Shown here one piece after another: positions 60,701 through 64,000 of a stretch of DNA of 64,000 nt (positions within the stretch are counted from its first letter, which is position 1; every line of letters starts with the position of its first letter). Position numbers and translations under genes: made by a program. Source of the stretch: Globodera rostochiensis (lineage: Eukaryota; Nematoda; Chromadorea; Rhabditida; Heteroderidae); NCBI GenBank assembly GCA_018350325.1, contig JAEVLN010000009.1, positions 331,388 to 395,387 on the forward strand, in the 5' to 3' direction. The notes below the pieces were generated by a model. The model did not search any database. It saw only the letters and a list, made by a program, of their open reading frames with translations, and had not been told where the DNA came from.

Positions 60701-61545
60701 AATTGATTTCTGTGCACTTTGGGCTTTTGATGGTTCGGAACTATGCGGTTGCTGTAATTGAAGTTCAGAATCCGTTATTTGTTCAGGAATTCGGTCATTT
60801 TGTTGTTCATCAGCTGGTTGTTTGTGATTATGGGTGTTTGGGGAATTCATTAAGTTACCGGTTTCTCGCGAATTGTTCTAAACGAAATAAATAGAAAATC
60901 AACAAAAGCATTTCTTACTTTTGAATGTGTCGACCCATTGGCCAACTCGTGGCTTTTCTCTTTTGCATTTTTACTTGTCTCCACCATTTTGGGCCTTTTC
61001 CGTTTTTTCGACGGACTTTGTGGCGACGGGTCGTCTGATTGGGCTCTTTGAGCAGTAATTGCCTCATCAACATTTCCAATATTTTGGTTGTGAGCATTCG
61101 AAGTCCGTCCAATGTTCGTTGCGCATTCGTCCAAGCTTTTGTTCTGTTTCCCGGAATTGCTCTCTTTACTTTGGAGGAGTAACCCAAACTCGGCGCACGC
61201 CTCGGCGAGACTCAGAAGGCTGTCGTGACGCTCGCTCCGGTCCGCCCAATCGATTGGACGAAGCTCATTTTGTGGCCTATCCATGGCCAACAACGCGTCG
61301 CGTTTGGTGCTGCTGCTGCTGCTAATGCTTTCCTCCCCGTTCCCCCGATGTTTATTGACAGGACTCAATTTGTGTTGAGGCTTCTTTTTGTCTCCTCTGG
61401 CAGCAGCAGCAGCAGCCATCTCAAGCAGTCGGGGAGACTTGCGATGCGATTTGCCACCATCTTTTTTGTTGAGAGGTTGGGACGGGTTCATTGCCCTGAG
61501 AATGATGGGAACAAACGCCAAAACGATCAAAACTTTTAACATCAT
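57718..61545 (-). CDS. Large secreted protein B with repeats and NLS, candidate effector
   Basis: Five exons: 61545-60919, 60877 to about 59513 (or 59477), 59168-58464, 58408-58174, 58118-57718; about 1110 residues. Signal peptide MMLKVLIVLAFVPIILRA followed by MNPSQP (compare MQPDP in gene A). Exon 1 encodes a Ser/Lys-rich region with an SV40-like NLS SPSKKRKRPKM (about 180-186). Exon 2 has six 14-residue repeats (QKSIGSEAPSDRNP), an acidic run (ELDDDDDEMED) and Asn/Gln-rich modules of the STTEn..SNRQNvNAM type that recur at the start of exon 3. The C-terminal half is homologous to gene A. The end of exon 2 is uncertain (GTGTCA donor or a GC donor). No known family recognised. Confidence 0.68.
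58112..58401 (-). repeat. 290-bp block identical between genes A and B (copy B)
   Basis: Identical to 52763-53052; see gene A. Sequence on either side is diverged. Confidence 0.95.
59200..59465. other. GC-rich insert in intron 2 of gene B
   Basis: A GC-rich patch with AGCGAGCATG...GACGGAGCAA; a similar string occurs at 34801-34830 in an otherwise AT-rich place, so it may be part of a dispersed repeat. It separates two copies of the same Asn/Gln-rich coding module. Confidence 0.4.
60463..60716 (-). repeat. 42-bp coding repeat in gene B exon 2
   Basis: Six tandem copies of a 42-bp unit, nearly identical at DNA level, encoding QKSIGSEAPSDRNP with single changes (AL, APF). Near-identity points to recent expansion. 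Confidence 0.95.
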
Positions 61546-62064
61546 TTTTTATAAATATTCAGAAAAAATCTAAAATAAATGAATAATAAAGATAATATTT
61601 TGTAAGTATGCAGATAATATTACTAATAAAAAAGCGAAGATTTGCTTATTTAAAATTAAATTGATGTAAATTCAATCGAATAAATTGATTGAAAAAATTA
61701 CGCTTACAAATTAGCATTGGCAAATAAATAATATTACTTAGTAAAGTAATTATGAATGAATACGCACTATGGAAAGTTGTAATAATTGTAAAAATAATTT
61801 GTAAATTTACTTGCCTATATTTTCAATGACATGCCAAGCGAGAAAAAAAAGATTATATGCAAAGTGAGATTAAGACGTGGCGATAAATGGCATTTATCGA
61901 AATTTATCAGCAAAAAATAGTTTTTAATAAATTATTAAAGCTGGGATTTTTATCGGGGTTTTCAAAGTTCCAATCAAATTACTAGATCTTTATTTTAATG
62001 CTTTTACGATTGTTTTGAGACGTCATAATTCTTTTTATTGGAGAATCTTATTCTGATTGCAAAT
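61546..62064. other. Intergenic upstream of gene B
   Basis: AT-rich. ATGCCA at 61831-61836 and TGGCAT at 61888-61893, i.e. 286 and 343 bp before the gene B start. No other feature. Confidence 0.45.
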
Positions 62065-63502
62065 TTATTCGATCGGTGTCATTCTGATCGGCGCCGCCGA
62101 GTTAGCCATCGATAACTGAACAATTCGATGTGCACTGGGCAAAGCATTGGAATTGGCGGTCAACGCAATTTGACTTCGTGCCGTCGAAATTAAACACTTT
62201 TTGATCAACGGCCATTTTTTGAGATGTTTGCGAAACGCGAGACGATATTCGCTACTGAATTTATTAGGGTTTATGATCGATCAAGCTTAAATCGTCAAAG
62301 CGTCCGATTAGATTGTTTTAGGTCAAAATAAAGCTTTCCGGTTTTTGGCATAAATTTCGCGCATTTTTATGCCATTCCTCCCCCTTCTCTGTTCACCTAA
62401 AAGCAAACAGCAAAGGCGCATTGCTGCTCGCTGCCGTGCAGGTGAGCAATGCACTGATGGACGGCGAAATGTGCAAAAGAAAGAAAGGGTCCGTAACGGA
62501 GACAGTCAGCAGACGAACGGCACAAATGGCGAAGTACGAGCCCACCACCAGTGTCATGATGGCGGCCAACGACTTGAAGATGCGATGTTTGGCCATCGAA
62601 CTCGGATCTAACAAATAATAAGCGTATAAAATTGCAATTAAAATAACAAACTTTTGCGCCAACATCGAATAAGGGCAAGCCCAACCAAAACATAGCACGA
62701 GAACGAAATGCCGTTAATCACAAGTCCATTCCTCAACAATGTGCTGGACATGCCAAAGCTGAACATGTCATTGTGCGTGCATATGACGGGCCTCGCGAAT
62801 CGAATTACATTTTAATAATGAAACAAATTCAAAATAATTACCAGTCCGGGTAAATGAACAAAGTCCAATGTGAGGCTGCCATAACCACAACGGTACTGTA
62901 TCCAAATGTTATCGTAAGCATCGGTGTCATATAAATGAAAAGCTTTTTCTCAAAAAGCGTGTAACTTAAATATAAAAGGGTCGGCAATTGAAACGAACCC
63001 TTCCACACAAATTGTTACCGTAATGGGAAAAGGACGCAAAACAAACGATCAAAGCCGACAAACAAAACAATCCAAACGGACGAATATAGGCCAAAGACGG
63101 GCAAAAACTGTACAAAATAACAGTCGAAATTGCTGATCACATTACGGCCAGACAATGCAACGGCAAAGGGAACGGAAAATGCCAACAAAAAGCAAAAGTC
63201 GCAGACGGCGCCAATGGCCAAAAGAATGGCGCAAGTGCCGCGGAGATTTCTTGGGGAGGGCATTAACTAATTGACTCGACTACATTATTAGGTACTTGTC
63301 GCGTTTGATCGTGTACAATAGGGCAGCGTTGAACACCAAACCGGGCAGTGAAATCAGCCATCGGAAAAGGGTTGACAGAACCAATTCCAGGGAGAAAATG
63401 CCATATCCAAACCGATCGAACGCCTTGAAAATTGTTTTCAAACTCAGCAAAGTTAATTAATTCATTTACCAAATTAGCCATAGAGTAGTTTTGTAAGGAC
63501 AT
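62065..63502 (-). CDS. SRSX-like chemoreceptor-type GPCR, intact
   Basis: Seven exons: 63502-63470, 63423-63296, 63249-63019, 62964-62842, 62791-62652, 62607-62397, 62254-62065 (351 residues). TM1 FRWLISLPGLVFNAALLYTI, loop KRDKNLRGT, TM2 ILLAIGAVCDFCFLLAFSV, conserved Cys in FDCYFVQF, TM3 end IVLFVGFDRLFCVLFPLR (FDR for DRY), TM4 IYMTPMLTITFGYSTVVVMA, TM5 VINGISFSCYVLVGLALIR, TM6 RIFKSLAAIMTLVVGSYFAI, TM7 LTCTAASSNAPLLFAF, and helix-8 start SSEYRLAFRKHLKK. The NLR...DR...SSEYR wording fits nematode SRSX receptors. Its exon plan matches the deleted relative at 15448-17381. The first intron is only 46 nt. Confidence 0.88.
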
Positions 63503-63943
63503 TTTAGCAATAAATTAGAAATAAATTCAAAGAAACGAATGCCAATGCATAAAGGCGACTATTACAAAGTAATGTTTATGCCATTTCATAGGGCACATGC
63601 CACAAAAGTGTCGCCAACCCGATGATTTAGCAAATGGTAATTAATTTTGTAAATTACCCACCAACAATTTAACATCATAATAATAACCTTCACTTAACAT
63701 TATAATAATAACCTTCACTTTAGAAACTTTTTTTTTATAATTGCAGCGTGTGAAAGACAAAAGTTTAATGTCCTCAATTTCAAACTTTCTGCTGGAATGC
63801 CAAAAATGGTTTTTTAGGATCAAATTAAGTCAATTTCAGGCCATCAACAGGCAAACTCCACCATCAAATTAAATTTTCTAACAAAAAATTGCTTTAGAAA
63901 AACAGGTGATTTTATGTAATTTTTAATTCTTTTTATTTTAACA
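63503..63943. other. Intergenic
   Basis: AT-rich with a small direct repeat (ATAATAATAACCTTCACTT at about 63676-63722, two copies). No exon recognised. Confidence 0.45.
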
Positions 63944-64000
63944 ATGAAACGTTTGATGTCCGAGCAATTCCAATCGCTCGTCGATAAACAATTTGAAAGT
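63944..64000 (+). CDS. Possible 5' end of a gene running off the window
   Basis: ATG at 63944 opens a frame MKRLMSEQFQSLVDKQFES that is still open at the window end. Composition looks coding but 19 residues are too few to assign. Confidence 0.3.
   Translation, partial: MKRLMSEQFQSLVDKQFES

Overview
The window is nuclear DNA of a nematode, most probably a plant-parasitic tylenchid of the cyst-nematode type. Genes are split by many short AT-rich introns with TTTCAG/TTTAAG-like acceptors. Animal genes (PCNA, Tim29, an RNA polymerase I/III subunit, PA200, a homeobox gene) sit beside nematode SRSX-type receptors and a secreted AroQ chorismate mutase, which is a known effector of plant-parasitic nematodes. 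An unusually high share of GC-AG introns (7 of about 87 that I reconstructed) also fits cyst nematodes. All gene models were built by hand from reading frames, splice sites and protein similarity; nothing was searched or aligned by computer.

Layout. 1-7.2 kb: end of an unrecognised gene, then timm29, rpac-19 and pcna (all minus) and a tiny homeobox gene (plus). 8.8-14.9 kb: a complete 26-exon lysosomal-type alpha-mannosidase (plus). 15.4-17.4 kb: an SRSX-like receptor that has lost 41 codons across TM6/TM7. 17.6-21.3 kb (minus): a 319-residue signal-peptide/TM protein with a transposon-derived intron, and a secreted class 3 lipase. 22.1-34.6 kb (minus): PSME4/PA200 in more than 30 exons. 35.6-41.1 kb: a repeat block with a minisatellite fused to an inverted-repeat element, a hAT MITE and a 4.6-kb strand-asymmetric T/G satellite. 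43.1-44.6 kb: a peptide-receptor-like GPCR. 45.1-51.6 kb: small secreted products (two peptide candidates, a Cys-rich protein, the chorismate mutase). 52.3-61.5 kb (minus): two large paralogous secreted proteins with NLS-like basic motifs. 62.1-63.5 kb (minus): an intact SRSX-like receptor.

How the parts relate. The first 35 kb is mostly housekeeping. The last 20 kb looks like a secretome/effector neighbourhood: the chorismate mutase and the paralogous pair A (52.3-55.5 kb) and B (57.7-61.5 kb) all begin with signal peptides. A and B share a 290-bp block that is 100% identical (exon plus adjacent intron) while flanking exons are strongly diverged, which suggests gene conversion of a core module between fast-evolving ends.

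The most interesting single observation is a hAT-type MITE (TAGGG termini, 8-bp target duplication) inside the coding sequence of the 319-residue protein. The duplicated target supplies the G of GT and the G of AG, so the element is removable as an intron and the reading frame is kept with two added codons.
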